From: Alphaproteobacteria bacterium
GTDB taxonomy: Bacteria; Pseudomonadota; Alphaproteobacteria; Rhizobiales; Xanthobacteraceae
DNA: 64,000 nt
Assembly (NCBI GenBank): GCA_037200445.1
Contig: JBBCGH010000001.1
Span: 5,081,162-5,145,161 of the forward strand
Direction of reading: 5' to 3'
Positions 42,401 through 50,503 of this stretch are shown here, piece by piece. A model generated the notes under the pieces. It was not told the origin of the DNA. It was given only the letters and a program-made list of their open reading frames with translations, and did no database searches. Position numbers and translations under genes: made by a program. The first letter of the stretch is position 1, and every line of letters begins with the position of its first letter.

Positions 42401-42549
42401 GCGTATCTACGGTGACGCTCGGCATCGCGGAGCGCACCCGCAGGGTCTATACCGGCAATGGTCAGGTCTATTGCCTGTACATCCTGTACTACTTTGTCTT
42501 TCTGTATCTCGTTTGCGGCGGCTTCAACCGTTTCTGGACATCCAGCTAG
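39439..42549 (+). CDS. Double antiporter-type subunit: two MnhD/NuoN-like domains fused
   Basis: 1036 aa, about twice the length of MnhD. Domain 1 (about 1-480) has FVFLEIVSIATYG with Glu136 in TM5, TFKYLMATVLASTFFLLGTG and a divergent PFPANGWGLDVYETAQSGVA channel segment. Domain 2 (about 500-1036) has FFFIWETITLSSYF with Glu567, and the classic KAGAIGVHVWLPGVYTHADD (Lys641, His648) followed by SALVSKVAM and YSSMSQLGYI. Both keep the TM5 glutamate used in proton pumping. Two separate proton-translocating units would normally be MnhA and MnhD; here both roles may be in one chain, and no MnhA is present. GAGGAG lies upstream. Last gene of the operon. Confidence 0.88.
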   Translation: MVAGLLHPLNIFIIGLGGGFLVPLVYRLGQAWLAAVFVAALACMTLISGVCLFNLARGAAPVEILTAGGVPPFSINLRVGLTESVFAFAVNLIALLGAAYFVRAKYAAILLYLILVMGIQGMVMTRDLFNLFVFLEIVSIATYGLLALRDTPAALSATFKYLMATVLASTFFLLGTGLLYSATGMLNIDDIIAMKDTIAGPIGPAALMFLLGCLLIELKPFPANGWGLDVYETAQSGVAALIAVGVTAGVFFALVKLLPLFGEHLAVVAALGAVTFVASNLIGLRQDNAPRLLGYSSIGQMGLLTMTLALLRQDDMAAQLIIAGLFINHLLAKAGLFWLAGHVGADRLRDWSTVLGRPIVVLTFGILLAAIAGFPPFPGFWAKWHLVFELAASERYIWIAIVLLGSLLEAAYLFGWLGRLLRDADEAAQATRNRNDADLLPVFGAAFFLVVTGLAGAIIAGLSAFWVFVPLFTGFAIFLLDGLPGRTKALLVIAATLLGGLWLVHDQSGVRYLFAVLLYSGGAVLSVACLYRSDQRPGFHALLAVLLLSLPALPRASTSLEFFFIWETITLSSYFLVVRRRESAADAFPYLLFSLVAAFFLLVGFAMAHAVTGTSSLTALRISGPGSSAIFVFLAIGFLIKAGAIGVHVWLPGVYTHADDDLSAILSALVSKVAMFGLLIGTYVAVRSEMTLPLAYVLGWIGALTTLAGAMMAVRQDDVKRMLAYSSMSQLGYIVTAIALLSHLGWVTALYLVANHMMVKGILFLTIAAVILRVGRGMFVDLRGIAWSMPYTFGAAAVAIVSMSGLPPLAGFGAKWLLLSALMEKGWYGQLAVGVLATFVGFLYMARFILTAFLPRPAVRQRGMDAPAPILVTQYLMIAGILVVSFYPKLLINQVSAAIDPYFASTLVWEGMSLELIYGHWNPVPVMALAVIASVILWTVLSMLQRTGRFDWLTGRTEGGARASASDLVFYPLFAVLTPPMVHAFWSSVSTVTLGIAERTRRVYTGNGQVYCLYILYYFVFLYLVCGGFNRFWTSS

Positions 42550-42713
42550 AGCGGGAGAGCGCCTGTGTTGGTGACTGCCTGGTGGTCCGCGTTCAAAGAT
42601 ATGTATCTCTGGCAGAGCACGATCCATTGTCACGCACATTCTCGCCACTCTCTGCTTGTTGAAGCTCGATTGGCATCGCCGCTCACGCGCGTCAGAAATT
42701 GCGAGGGATCATC

Positions 42714-43760
42714 ATGGCCCAGCCCGCTCCCGTAACCGGCACCAAGCGTGCCCCAATTTTAGTCGACCTTGCGCTGCAAGGCGGTGGTTCGCACGGCGCA
42801 TTCACCTGGGGCGTCCTCGATCGATTGCTCGAGGAGCCGTGGCTGCAGATCGAGGCCATCTCCGGCACGTCAGCCGGCGCAATGAACGCCGCCGTACTCG
42901 CAGATGGTTGGCTTGCGGGCGGCGCATCCGGCGCGCGCGCAGCGCTTGCCACCTACTGGGGCCGCGTGGCGAAGGCCGGGACATTCAGCCCTTTGCAGCG
43001 TTCGCCGCTTGACCGCGCGCTCGGCCGCTGGACGCTTGACCATTCTCCCGTCTTCGTCGGTTTCGACATGATCGCGCGGATTTTTTCGCCCTATAACCTC
43101 AACCCGGCTGGAATAAATCCGCTCAAAAAAATCCTTGACGAAAGCATCGATTTCGAGCGGCTCGCGCACTCCCCCATCAAGTTGTTCATCACGGCAACCA
43201 ACGTGCGCACCGGCCGTGGGCGTATCTTTCGCAACGGCGAAATAACGCCCGACGTCTTGCTGGCATCAGCCTGCCTGCCGACATTGTTCCAAGCGATCGA
43301 GATCGACGGCGATCCCTATTGGGACGGCGGCTATGTGGGCAATCCGACGATCACCCCCCTCATCCGCGAAAGCGCCGCGGGCGACACGATCCTGGTGCAG
43401 ATCAATCCCCGTGAGCGTCCGGGTACGCCCCGCTCGGCGAGCGAGATCCTGAATCGACTGAATGAAGTATCCTTCAACGCGGCGCTGATGAAGGAGCTCC
43501 GCATGATGGCGCTCCTGCGCCAGGTTGCCGATCCCGGGACGGGAGAAGGCGCACGGTGGGCCGGCATGCGCACGCACCGCATCATGACGGACATGATGAT
43601 CGGCCTTGGATACTCCTCGAAGATGATCGCCGAGGCCGCCTTCCTCGAGATGTTGCGCGACGAGGGCCGCAGAGCAGCGGGTGCTTTCATCGCCGAGCAC
43701 GCAGACGATATCGGGCACCGTTCGACGACCGACCTCGATGTCCTCCTCATGGAATGCTGA
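42714..43760 (+). CDS. Patatin-like phospholipase
   Basis: 348 aa from MAQPAPVTG, preceded by GAGGGA. The catalytic dyad is clear: Ser53 in GTSAG and Asp204 in YWDGGYVGN; the oxyanion loop is GGGSHG (23-28). These proteins hydrolyse acyl esters of phospholipids or storage lipids in the cytoplasm or at the membrane. No signal peptide. It is followed by a GntP-like permease gene with which it overlaps slightly, so the pair is probably co-transcribed. Confidence 0.9.
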   Translation: MAQPAPVTGTKRAPILVDLALQGGGSHGAFTWGVLDRLLEEPWLQIEAISGTSAGAMNAAVLADGWLAGGASGARAALATYWGRVAKAGTFSPLQRSPLDRALGRWTLDHSPVFVGFDMIARIFSPYNLNPAGINPLKKILDESIDFERLAHSPIKLFITATNVRTGRGRIFRNGEITPDVLLASACLPTLFQAIEIDGDPYWDGGYVGNPTITPLIRESAAGDTILVQINPRERPGTPRSASEILNRLNEVSFNAALMKELRMMALLRQVADPGTGEGARWAGMRTHRIMTDMMIGLGYSSKMIAEAAFLEMLRDEGRRAAGAFIAEHADDIGHRSTTDLDVLLMEC

Positions 43761-45214
43761 ACATGGGCCTGCTCGGAATTCTTCTCGCGCTCGGTCTCCT
43801 GATCTGGCTCGCCTATCGCGGCTGGAGCATGCTCCTTCTGGCGCCGGCCGCGGCCCTGCTCGCGGCCGGAATTTCGCGGCAGCCGCTGCTTGCGAGCTGG
43901 ACCCAGACTTTCATGGTGAGCGGAGCCGGGTTTCTGGCCCAATTCTTTCCGCTCTTTCTGCTGGGCGCGCTGTTCGGCAAATTGATGGACGATAGCGGCT
44001 CCGTCTCCGCCATTGCCCGCACCATGACCGATCGGCTGGGGACGCACAGGACCGTACTGGCTGTTGTGCTGGCCGGTGCGCTGGTCACCTATGGGGGTGT
44101 CAGCGTCTTCGTTGCTTTCTTCGTGCTGGGCCCTATGGCGCAGCAGCTGTTTCGCGCGAGCAACATCCCGCGCCGCTTGATGCCGGCTGCAATCGGTCTC
44201 GGAACAATGACATTCACCATGTCGGCGCTGCCGGGAACGCCCGCCATCCAGAACGCGATCCCCATGCCGTTCTTCGGAACGACGCCCTTTGCGGCGCCCG
44301 GACTCGGCATCATTGCGTCGATCATCATGCTGGTTTTCGGGCTTTGGTGGCTGGCCCGCGCCGAGGGGAGGGCCCGCCGGGCCGACGAGGGCTTCGGCAA
44401 CGCAGACCGGGCCACCGAAGCGCCGGCCGATGATGAACGCATCCGGGAGCTGGCGACCACCGCGCGCGAGTTCGACACGGCGGAAATCCACCGCGGCCGA
44501 CACGCCGATAGCAATCCGCCGATTCTGTTGGCCGGGCTGCCACTCGCGGTCGTGATCGTGATGAACCTGCTCATGTCGTTCGTCATCCTTCCGCGGCTCG
44601 ACTTCTCGTTTCTGGCGGAGGAGCGCTGGGGCGCGACGACGCTCTCGTCGGTCGCTGGGGTGTGGGCGGTGGCAGTGGCGCTCGCGGCAGCGATCCTCGC
44701 CCTTGTGGTCACCTGTCGGAAGCATCTGCCGTCGCTGCGCGAAAGCATGGACGCCGGCGCCAATGCATCCGTCCTGCCCGCGTTCACCGTGGCGAGTCTC
44801 GTGGGCTTCGGCGCGGTGGTCGCCTCGTTACCCGCGTTCGCCATGGTGCGCGAATGGGTGCTATCGATCGGCGGGGGTCCTCTGGTGTCGCTTGCCGTTG
44901 CAACCAACGTGCTTGCGGCGCTCACCGGCTCTGCTTCCGGCGGCATGACCATCGCGCTTGATGCGCTCGGCCAAACCTACATGCGGATCGCCGCCGAACA
45001 GGGCATCGATCCCGCCCTGCTGCACCGTGTCGCCGTGATCGGATCAGGCACGTTGGACAGCCTCCCGCACAATGGCGCAGTCGTCACGCTGCTCGCCGTC
45101 TGTGGGTGCACGCATCGCGACAGTTATCTCGATCTCTTCATGACGGCTATCGTCGGCGCGCTGATTGCGCTCGCGACCGTCATCGTGCTCGGGACGCTGT
45201 TTGGATCGTTCTAG
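43754..45214 (+). CDS. GntP-family permease
   Basis: About 486 aa from MLNMGLLGI; a second ATG at 43763 is an alternative, and neither has a strong Shine-Dalgarno. Around 12 helices. GALVTYGGVSVFVAFFVLGP and SALPGTPAIQNAIP, then TGSASGGMTIALDALGQTYM and IGSGTLDSLPHNGAVVTLLA, match GntP/citrate-type importers of gluconate-like or hydroxy acids. A charged hydrophilic loop lies around residues 190-250. The start overlaps the patatin gene by 7 bp. Confidence 0.85.
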   Translation: MLNMGLLGILLALGLLIWLAYRGWSMLLLAPAAALLAAGISRQPLLASWTQTFMVSGAGFLAQFFPLFLLGALFGKLMDDSGSVSAIARTMTDRLGTHRTVLAVVLAGALVTYGGVSVFVAFFVLGPMAQQLFRASNIPRRLMPAAIGLGTMTFTMSALPGTPAIQNAIPMPFFGTTPFAAPGLGIIASIIMLVFGLWWLARAEGRARRADEGFGNADRATEAPADDERIRELATTAREFDTAEIHRGRHADSNPPILLAGLPLAVVIVMNLLMSFVILPRLDFSFLAEERWGATTLSSVAGVWAVAVALAAAILALVVTCRKHLPSLRESMDAGANASVLPAFTVASLVGFGAVVASLPAFAMVREWVLSIGGGPLVSLAVATNVLAALTGSASGGMTIALDALGQTYMRIAAEQGIDPALLHRVAVIGSGTLDSLPHNGAVVTLLAVCGCTHRDSYLDLFMTAIVGALIALATVIVLGTLFGSF

Positions 45215-45347
45215 CCGCGACGCATGGCTTCGCAACTCCGTGCGACGGACTGCTCGGAAACCATGCTGTCTATTGACGCACAGGCTTAATAGCCGAAACC
45301 GGTTCGCTAGAACGAGTGCGAAAATCTATTTAATCAAATGCTCCTTG

Positions 45348-45369
45348 CCCCGCGAGAAGCATTCGCGGG
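45348..45369. terminator. Hairpin between convergent genes
   Basis: CCCGCGA (45348-45354) and TCGCGGG (45363-45369) are perfect complements around an 8-nt loop, in the 217-bp gap between the GntP gene and the convergent 63-aa gene. No T run. It may end transcripts from either side. Confidence 0.35.
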
Positions 45370-45431
45370 ACAGAGAGCAAGCATTCGTCGTGCGCGCGAC
45401 AGGCCAGCGAACCCGGCCCGGCATAAGGCAG

Positions 45432-45623
45432 CTAGTTGTGAGATATCTTGCGACATCCATGCGGGGTCAGCCTGTAGCCGCGCCTGCAGGCTTTGGCGAC
45501 CTGAACGACCGCCGAGGCATCTTTCGCGGCTTCAGCCAGCGGGGCGACGGACATCGCTTGTGCGGACGACAGTGCCGTGAGACTTGCGCCTAAGACGAAG
45601 ATGGTAGCGATGAGCGTTTTCAT
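45432..45623 (-). CDS. Small secreted protein with two Cys
   Basis: 63 aa with AGGAGAG 6 bp before the ATG. MKTLIATIFVLGASLTALSS followed by AQAM is a Sec signal peptide. The mature part is about 40 aa, ending ACRRGYRLTPHGCRKISHN; the C-x12-C pair with Gly, Arg and His resembles other tiny secreted rhizobial proteins rich in Gly/Arg/His. Function unknown. It is the only minus-strand gene in the 37-57 kb region. Confidence 0.75.
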   Translation of the reverse strand: MKTLIATIFVLGASLTALSSAQAMSVAPLAEAAKDASAVVQVAKACRRGYRLTPHGCRKISHN

Positions 45624-46234
45624 CCGTTCTCTCCTGTTATGCGCATTTGCGTTCGCGCCGGTTCACGACCGACCTCTTGATCCGGCTTCATGACACTCGC
45701 GAAGCAACTCGCCAGAAGCCGTTGTGGGCAATCAGCCGGATAGCCCCGGAGCTTTTGAGACAGCCCCGGTTGAGAGAAATGGTATGACGCGGTGCTTTCG
45801 TGAGCAACGAAAGGCTGGTGCTCCGTTTTGAATGTAATCGGTCGCTAAACTAGATTAAGCGTCCCAAGCCGCGAGGATCGTATTTTAAATGGTACCTTCT
45901 AAAATCCGTTTACTTCACCGTATCATGATACAGTTCTGACGATCGGTATTCTGGTGTATTCGACGGGTGTGTTTCCTAAACCTGCAATCTGTCAACGCAG
46001 GCGGGCGTTCGTTTCAGCGGATGCTTCTTCGACTCCGGCATACGCGATATCTTGTCACGATGCCGTGAAAGTGGCCCGCACCATGTGACAACCCATTGAT
46101 CCGCGCAACGAAACCGGCGGAGTGAGTATACCATCGGACAGTATACTCGAGCGGAGCAGCACCCTAGCCTTTGCAAACTTCCATCCCACGCGTGCGATTC
46201 AGGAAATGCCTTCCCGGATATGGGAGAGAGGTGG
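45624..46234. other. Non-coding patch, AT-richer, with palindromes
   Basis: About 610 bp without a supportable gene and visibly richer in A/T (for example 45830-45960). It holds the perfect palindrome GTATCATGATAC (45920-45931) and an inverted repeat AGTATAC...GTATACT (46126-46132 with 46142-46148). A 66-codon minus-strand frame (45976-46176) has no start context or family signs and is not called. This patch may be a scar of mobile DNA, since IS3-related genes follow. Confidence 0.45.
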
Positions 46235-46393
46235 ATGGAGCCTCACACGTTTTCGACGCAAGCCGACAGCGACACACGCCCTAACTTTGGGATTCCCGGC
46301 ATCGCCTTGGGACTGTGGATCGTTGTGTTCGCACCGGCGCTGGTCCAGCATCGATGTTGTCGCCGCGTCGTCACCGTCTTGGCCGTCGAGTGA
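46235..46393 (+). CDS. Possible 52-aa membrane peptide
   Basis: ATG at 46235 preceded by GGAGAGAGG; stop TGA at 46391-46393. The translation contains one hydrophobic segment (GIPGIALGLWIVVFAPALVQ) and a Cys/Arg tail. Only the Shine-Dalgarno and a single membrane helix support it, and it may not be real. It is 24 bp upstream of the first IS3-related gene. Confidence 0.3.
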   Translation: MEPHTFSTQADSDTRPNFGIPGIALGLWIVVFAPALVQHRCCRRVVTVLAVE

Positions 46394-46417
46394 CCCAACC
46401 CTTTGGGAGCGAGGGTT

Positions 46418-46897
46418 ATGTCGAATACGTTTCGGTACCGATCACGCAAATGGGAATCGAAGAAGCGCAGCCCTGAATCGGTCATCGAGATTCTGCACAG
46501 GGTCGACGCATTGGTTGCGCAGGGCATGACCGCGGCAAATGCCGCGGAAGCGGCGCACATCACCGAGATGACCTACTACAGATGGCGCAAACGGTACGAG
46601 GGTATGTCAGCGTATCAAATCGCGTGGCTGATGCGATTGCTGGAGTCCAATGCTCGGCTGCGCCGGACAACCGCGACGTTGAAAGCGGATAAGCGAATTC
46701 TCGTCGAGGTGTCGAGGCAGCTTCTTTCGACGTCCGGGACCCGGCGCGTTTGGGTCGATCATGTCAAGCAAACCTTGGGCGTTTCGGAGCGCCGCGCGTG
46801 CCAGGTCCTGGGACAGCATCGCTCGACCCAACGAAAAATCCCCAAGATCCTCGGCCGGTCCAGGTATTCGCAACCGCTGTCGCTCTCCAATCCATGA
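46418..46897 (+). CDS. IS3-family OrfA-related protein, no DDE domain (copy 1)
   Basis: 159 aa from MSNTFRYRSRKW, with GAGGG upstream. The middle reads AAHITEMTYYRWRKRYEGM, the helix-turn-helix of IS3 OrfA, followed by a Leu-zipper-like stretch (LMRLLESNARLRRTTATLKA) and then VSERRACQVLGQHRSTQRK, which in complete elements is the start of OrfB. After that the similarity stops, and there is no DDE catalytic domain. It is homologous to the next gene, which ends at the same place. Either both are truncated relics or they are small DNA-binding proteins derived from a transposase. Confidence 0.7.
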   Translation: MSNTFRYRSRKWESKKRSPESVIEILHRVDALVAQGMTAANAAEAAHITEMTYYRWRKRYEGMSAYQIAWLMRLLESNARLRRTTATLKADKRILVEVSRQLLSTSGTRRVWVDHVKQTLGVSERRACQVLGQHRSTQRKIPKILGRSRYSQPLSLSNP

Positions 46898-47090
46898 TTT
46901 GACCGGGCGTGAGGCCCTTCGGACGACAACTTGCGTGGGCCACCCGAATCTTTGTCGTCGGCACCTTGGCGCTCCGTTACAATGCGATTGGGCACCTGTC
47001 ATGAAGCGAAACGCGATCAAGCCGAATACCCGCATGATGCATTGCAGCTTGCTTCCGCAAGCCGGCCCTTGATGCCGGTCAGCGATCGCG

Positions 47091-47510
47091 GTGTGGCCCG
47101 TGGCCTCGAGAAGGCATTCTGCGAACGAGATCGTCACGACGCTTCGCAATGCCGATTCGATGCTCGCGCAAGGTCGACCCCTCAAGGAAATCCTGCTGAC
47201 CGTGAGCGTGACGCCCATCACCTACTATCGATGGCGCAAGCAATATCACGGACTGAGTATCGATCACGTTGAACGGCTTCTCGCTTTACAGACTGAGAAT
47301 TCCCGATTGCGCCGGATGGCGGCCGGTTTGACGCTGGATAAGTCCATCCTCCTCTCGGTGGTGGATACCTACCTGCCTACCATTGCGCTGCGCCGAGATA
47401 GCGTGGCCCATGTCCAGGCCGCGTTAGGCGTCTCAGAGAGGCGCGCCTGTCGCGTTCTGGGGCAACATCGATCGACGCAGCGCAAACGACCAAAGCGACG
47501 GTGGCGGTAG
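47091..47510 (+). CDS. IS3-family OrfA-related protein, no DDE domain (copy 2)
   Basis: 139 aa from a GTG with weak Shine-Dalgarno, so the start is uncertain. It carries SVTPITYYRWRKQYHGL, LLALQTENSRLRRMAAGLTL, DKSILL and GVSERRACRVLGQHRSTQRK, then a short basic tail RPKRRWR. Clearly related to the preceding gene but diverged by perhaps half its residues, so not a recent duplicate. Like copy 1 it lacks the integrase domain. No terminal inverted repeats or target-site duplications were found around either copy. Confidence 0.65.
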   Translation: MWPVASRRHSANEIVTTLRNADSMLAQGRPLKEILLTVSVTPITYYRWRKQYHGLSIDHVERLLALQTENSRLRRMAAGLTLDKSILLSVVDTYLPTIALRRDSVAHVQAALGVSERRACRVLGQHRSTQRKRPKRRWR

Positions 47511-47782
47511 CCGTAACGTCGAAAGAGATTCTGGCGCGGTGGCGCTCGTTCTGTTGACGCGCCAGACGCTCGGACGAACGAGAATGACAAAGGCGCCGTA
47601 ACGGCGTCGTTTTCAACGTCACAAATCCGCAAAAAAACGATCACACAGTCGAGCCGACTTCTTACATTCCGTGTGGTCCACCGTTTTATCCTTGGCTGTG
47701 CAACAGCAAAAATCAGAAAGTGAGTTCAACGCCAAATTTAGAAAATTGACTTGGATTTTGAGAAAACGTCGGGAGATCTGGA

Positions 47783-49213
47783 ATGGCGTCGGCCCCCGTG
47801 CAGAAGCTCTCTCTCTTCGCGCTGACTGGGATGGTCGTCGGGTCGATGGTCGGATCCGGCATCTTCTCGTTGCCGCGCACGTTCGGCATCGCAACGGGAC
47901 CGTTCGGCGCCATCATCGCCTGGATAATTGCGGCTGGCGGCATGTACATGCTCGCTCGCGTCTTCCAGGCTCTTGGCGAGCGCAAGCCTGATCTCGACGC
48001 CGGCGTCTATGCCTATGCCAAGGCCGGCTTCGGCGACTATCCGGGCTTCCTGTCGGCGCTCGGTTACTGGGTCGGAAGCTGCATCGGAAACGTGTCGTAT
48101 TGGGTGCTGATCAAGTCGACGCTTGGCGCCTTCTTCCCGGTGTTTGGCGACGGCAATACCGTGATCGCAATCATGGTGGCCTCGGTCGGCATCTGGGCGT
48201 TTCACTTCACGATCCTGCGCGGCGTGCAGCAGGCCGCCTTCATCAATACGGTCGTGACGATCGCCAAGATCATTCCCATTCTTGTTTTCATCCTTATTCT
48301 GATCTTCGCGTTCAAGCTCGACCTGTTCCGCGCCAACTTCTGGGGCGGCGAGGGCATGCCGGAGAAGAGCCTGTTCGAGCAGGTGCGCGCGACAATGCTG
48401 GTGACGGTGTTCGTTTTCCTCGGCATCGAGGGTGCGAGCGTCTATTCGCGCTACGCCAAGGAGCGCGCACACATCGGCGCCGCCACCATCATGGGCTTCC
48501 TCGGGGTCACGACACTGATGGTGCTTGTCACCATGCTGCCGTATGCGGTTTTGCAACGAGCCGACATCGCCGGCACGCGGCAGCCCTCCATGGCCGCTGT
48601 GCTCGAGGCTGTGGTGGGGCACTGGGGCGCGATCTTCATCAGCGTCGGGCTGATTGTGTCCGTGCTCGGTGCTTATCTGGCCTGGTCTCTGATCTGTGCG
48701 GAGGTTCTTTCTGTCGCGGCGCGCACCGGAGACATGCCGAGACGGTTTGGAACGGAAAACGAAAATAAAGTGCCGGCGGCTGCATTGTGGCTGACCAACA
48801 TTGTCGTTCAGCTCTTTGTCATCAGCACCTACTGGTCGACCGACGCGTTCTCGCTGATGCTCAATCTGACCAGCGTGATGGCGCTGATCCCGTTCTTCCT
48901 GGTCGCCGCATACGCACTGTTGCTCGTCAGGCGCGGTGAGACCTACGATGTTCGGCCGCAAGAGCGCACGCGCGACATGATCTTCGCCGCGCTCGCGACG
49001 ATCTATACCCTGTTCCTGATCTATGCGGCCGGCATGAAGTTCCTGGTGCTTTCGGCAGTCCTCTACGGGCCGGGAACGATTCTGTACTTCTGGGCAAGAC
49101 GCGAGCAGGGCAAGACGGTCTTCACGCCGATCGAATGGGGCATCTTCATCGTCACGATGATCTTGTGCGCCATCGGCATCCACGGGCTCGTGACCGGCTA
49201 CATCACAATCTGA
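47783..49213 (+). CDS. arcD: Arginine/ornithine antiporter-type amino acid permease
   Basis: 476 aa, about 12 helices, with GGGAG upstream. The APC-superfamily start LSLFALTGMVVGSMVGSGIF followed by SLPRTFG, and FLGIEGASVYSRYAKER in TM6, are typical of basic amino acid antiporters (ArcD/LysI type). It lies directly upstream of arginine deiminase, so arginine-ornithine or arginine-citrulline exchange is the likely role. The 272 bp before it, after the IS3-related genes, is AT-rich and probably holds the promoter; I could not identify a clear FNR/FixK box. Confidence 0.88.
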   Translation: MASAPVQKLSLFALTGMVVGSMVGSGIFSLPRTFGIATGPFGAIIAWIIAAGGMYMLARVFQALGERKPDLDAGVYAYAKAGFGDYPGFLSALGYWVGSCIGNVSYWVLIKSTLGAFFPVFGDGNTVIAIMVASVGIWAFHFTILRGVQQAAFINTVVTIAKIIPILVFILILIFAFKLDLFRANFWGGEGMPEKSLFEQVRATMLVTVFVFLGIEGASVYSRYAKERAHIGAATIMGFLGVTTLMVLVTMLPYAVLQRADIAGTRQPSMAAVLEAVVGHWGAIFISVGLIVSVLGAYLAWSLICAEVLSVAARTGDMPRRFGTENENKVPAAALWLTNIVVQLFVISTYWSTDAFSLMLNLTSVMALIPFFLVAAYALLLVRRGETYDVRPQERTRDMIFAALATIYTLFLIYAAGMKFLVLSAVLYGPGTILYFWARREQGKTVFTPIEWGIFIVTMILCAIGIHGLVTGYITI

Positions 49214-49231
49214 GTGCGGAGGCTCTTTTTC

Positions 49232-50476
49232 ATGGGTGAGATCGCGTACGGTGTCCATTCGGAAGTCGGTCAACTCCGCAAGGTGATGGTGTGTGCCCCG
49301 GGGCGCGCGCACCAGCGCCTCACACCCAGCAACTGCGATGCATTGTTGTTCGACGATGTGCTGTGGGTGGACAACGCGAAGCGCGACCATTTCGACTTCA
49401 TGCAGAAGATGCGCGACCGCGGCATCGAGGTCGTGGAGATGCACAGCATGCTCGCCGAGACTGTCGCGGTCCCCGAGGCGAAGAAATGGATCATCGACAA
49501 TCAGGTCGTCCCCAACCAGGTCGGTTTGGGTCTGGTGGATGAGATCAAGAGCTATCTGAACGGTTTGTCCAACCGCGACCTCGCCGAGACATTGATCGGC
49601 GGCCTGTCGACCGAGGAATTTCCCGAGAAGATCGGCGGCCCCATGCTGGAAATGGTGCGCGAAGCTGCAGGTGTCACCGAATACCTGCTGCCGCCACTGC
49701 CGAACACGCTCTACACGCGCGACACGACCTGCTGGATCTATGGCGGCGTCACCCTGAACGCGCTGTTCTGGCCCGCGCGCCATGAGGAAACGATCCTCAC
49801 GACCGCGATCTACAGGTTTCATCCCGACTTTGCCGGCAAGGTCAAAGTCTGGTGGGGCGATCCGACCCAGGACCATGGCCTTGCGACGTTCGAAGGCGGC
49901 GACGTCATGCCGATCGGCAAGGGTAACGTGCTGATCGGCATGAGCGAGCGCACCTCGCGCCAGGCCATCAGCCAGGTTGCGGCCGCGCTGTTCAAGCAGG
50001 GCGCGGCCGAACGCGTGATCGTCGCCGCGATGCCGAAGCTGCGTGCCGCGATGCACCTCGACACGGTTTTCACCTTTGCGGACCGCGACTGCGTGCTGCT
50101 CTATCCGGACATCGTGAATACGATCCACGCCTATTCCTACCGGCCCGCGAACAACCCAAGCGGAGTCGAGCTGCGCAAGGACGAGAAATCGTTCGTGGAC
50201 ACCGTGGCAGACGCGCTCGGCATCAAGAAGATGCGCGTCGTCGAAACCGGCGGTACCGCCTACATGCGCGAACGCACACAATGGGACAGCGGCGCCAATC
50301 TCGTATGCGCAGCTCCGGGCGTAGTCTACGCCTACGACCGCAACACCTACACGAACACGCTGCTGCGCAAGCAGGGGATCGAGGTCATCACCATTACGGG
50401 AGCCGAGTTGGGACGCGGCCGCGGCGGCGGACACTGCATGACCTGTCCGATCGCTCGAGATGCAGTGGACTTCTGA
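49232..50476 (+). CDS. arcA: Arginine deiminase
   Basis: 414 aa from [15 protein letters not shown], with GGAGG 9 bp upstream. It hydrolyses arginine to citrulline and ammonia. The catalytic Cys402 is in GGGHCMTCP, His in MHLDTVFTF, and substrate-binding acids in FEGGDVMP and the NTLYTRD motif. Length and motifs match bacterial ArcA. Ammonia release raises pH and citrulline can feed ATP synthesis through ArcB/ArcC, but neither gene follows here; an outer-membrane-type protein, HdeD and NhaC genes do. Conserved [18 protein letters not shown] opens the domain. Confidence 0.95.
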   Translation: MGEIAYGVHSEVGQLRKVMVCAPGRAHQRLTPSNCDALLFDDVLWVDNAKRDHFDFMQKMRDRGIEVVEMHSMLAETVAVPEAKKWIIDNQVVPNQVGLGLVDEIKSYLNGLSNRDLAETLIGGLSTEEFPEKIGGPMLEMVREAAGVTEYLLPPLPNTLYTRDTTCWIYGGVTLNALFWPARHEETILTTAIYRFHPDFAGKVKVWWGDPTQDHGLATFEGGDVMPIGKGNVLIGMSERTSRQAISQVAAALFKQGAAERVIVAAMPKLRAAMHLDTVFTFADRDCVLLYPDIVNTIHAYSYRPANNPSGVELRKDEKSFVDTVADALGIKKMRVVETGGTAYMRERTQWDSGANLVCAAPGVVYAYDRNTYTNTLLRKQGIEVITITGAELGRGRGGGHCMTCPIARDAVDF

Positions 50477-50503
50477 TGCGGCCATTGGAAGGGGGAGTGT
50501 GCC

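Noticed and set aside
47720-47782. A possible FNR/FixK box upstream of arcD.
   Set aside because: TTGACTTGGATTTTG matches only the left half-site; not close enough to call.
47738-50485. A 915-codon open frame on the minus strand opposite arcD and arcA.
   Set aside because: It is antisense to two well-supported genes, rich in His/Arg/Asp/Gly with no family motif; a GC-rich codon artefact.
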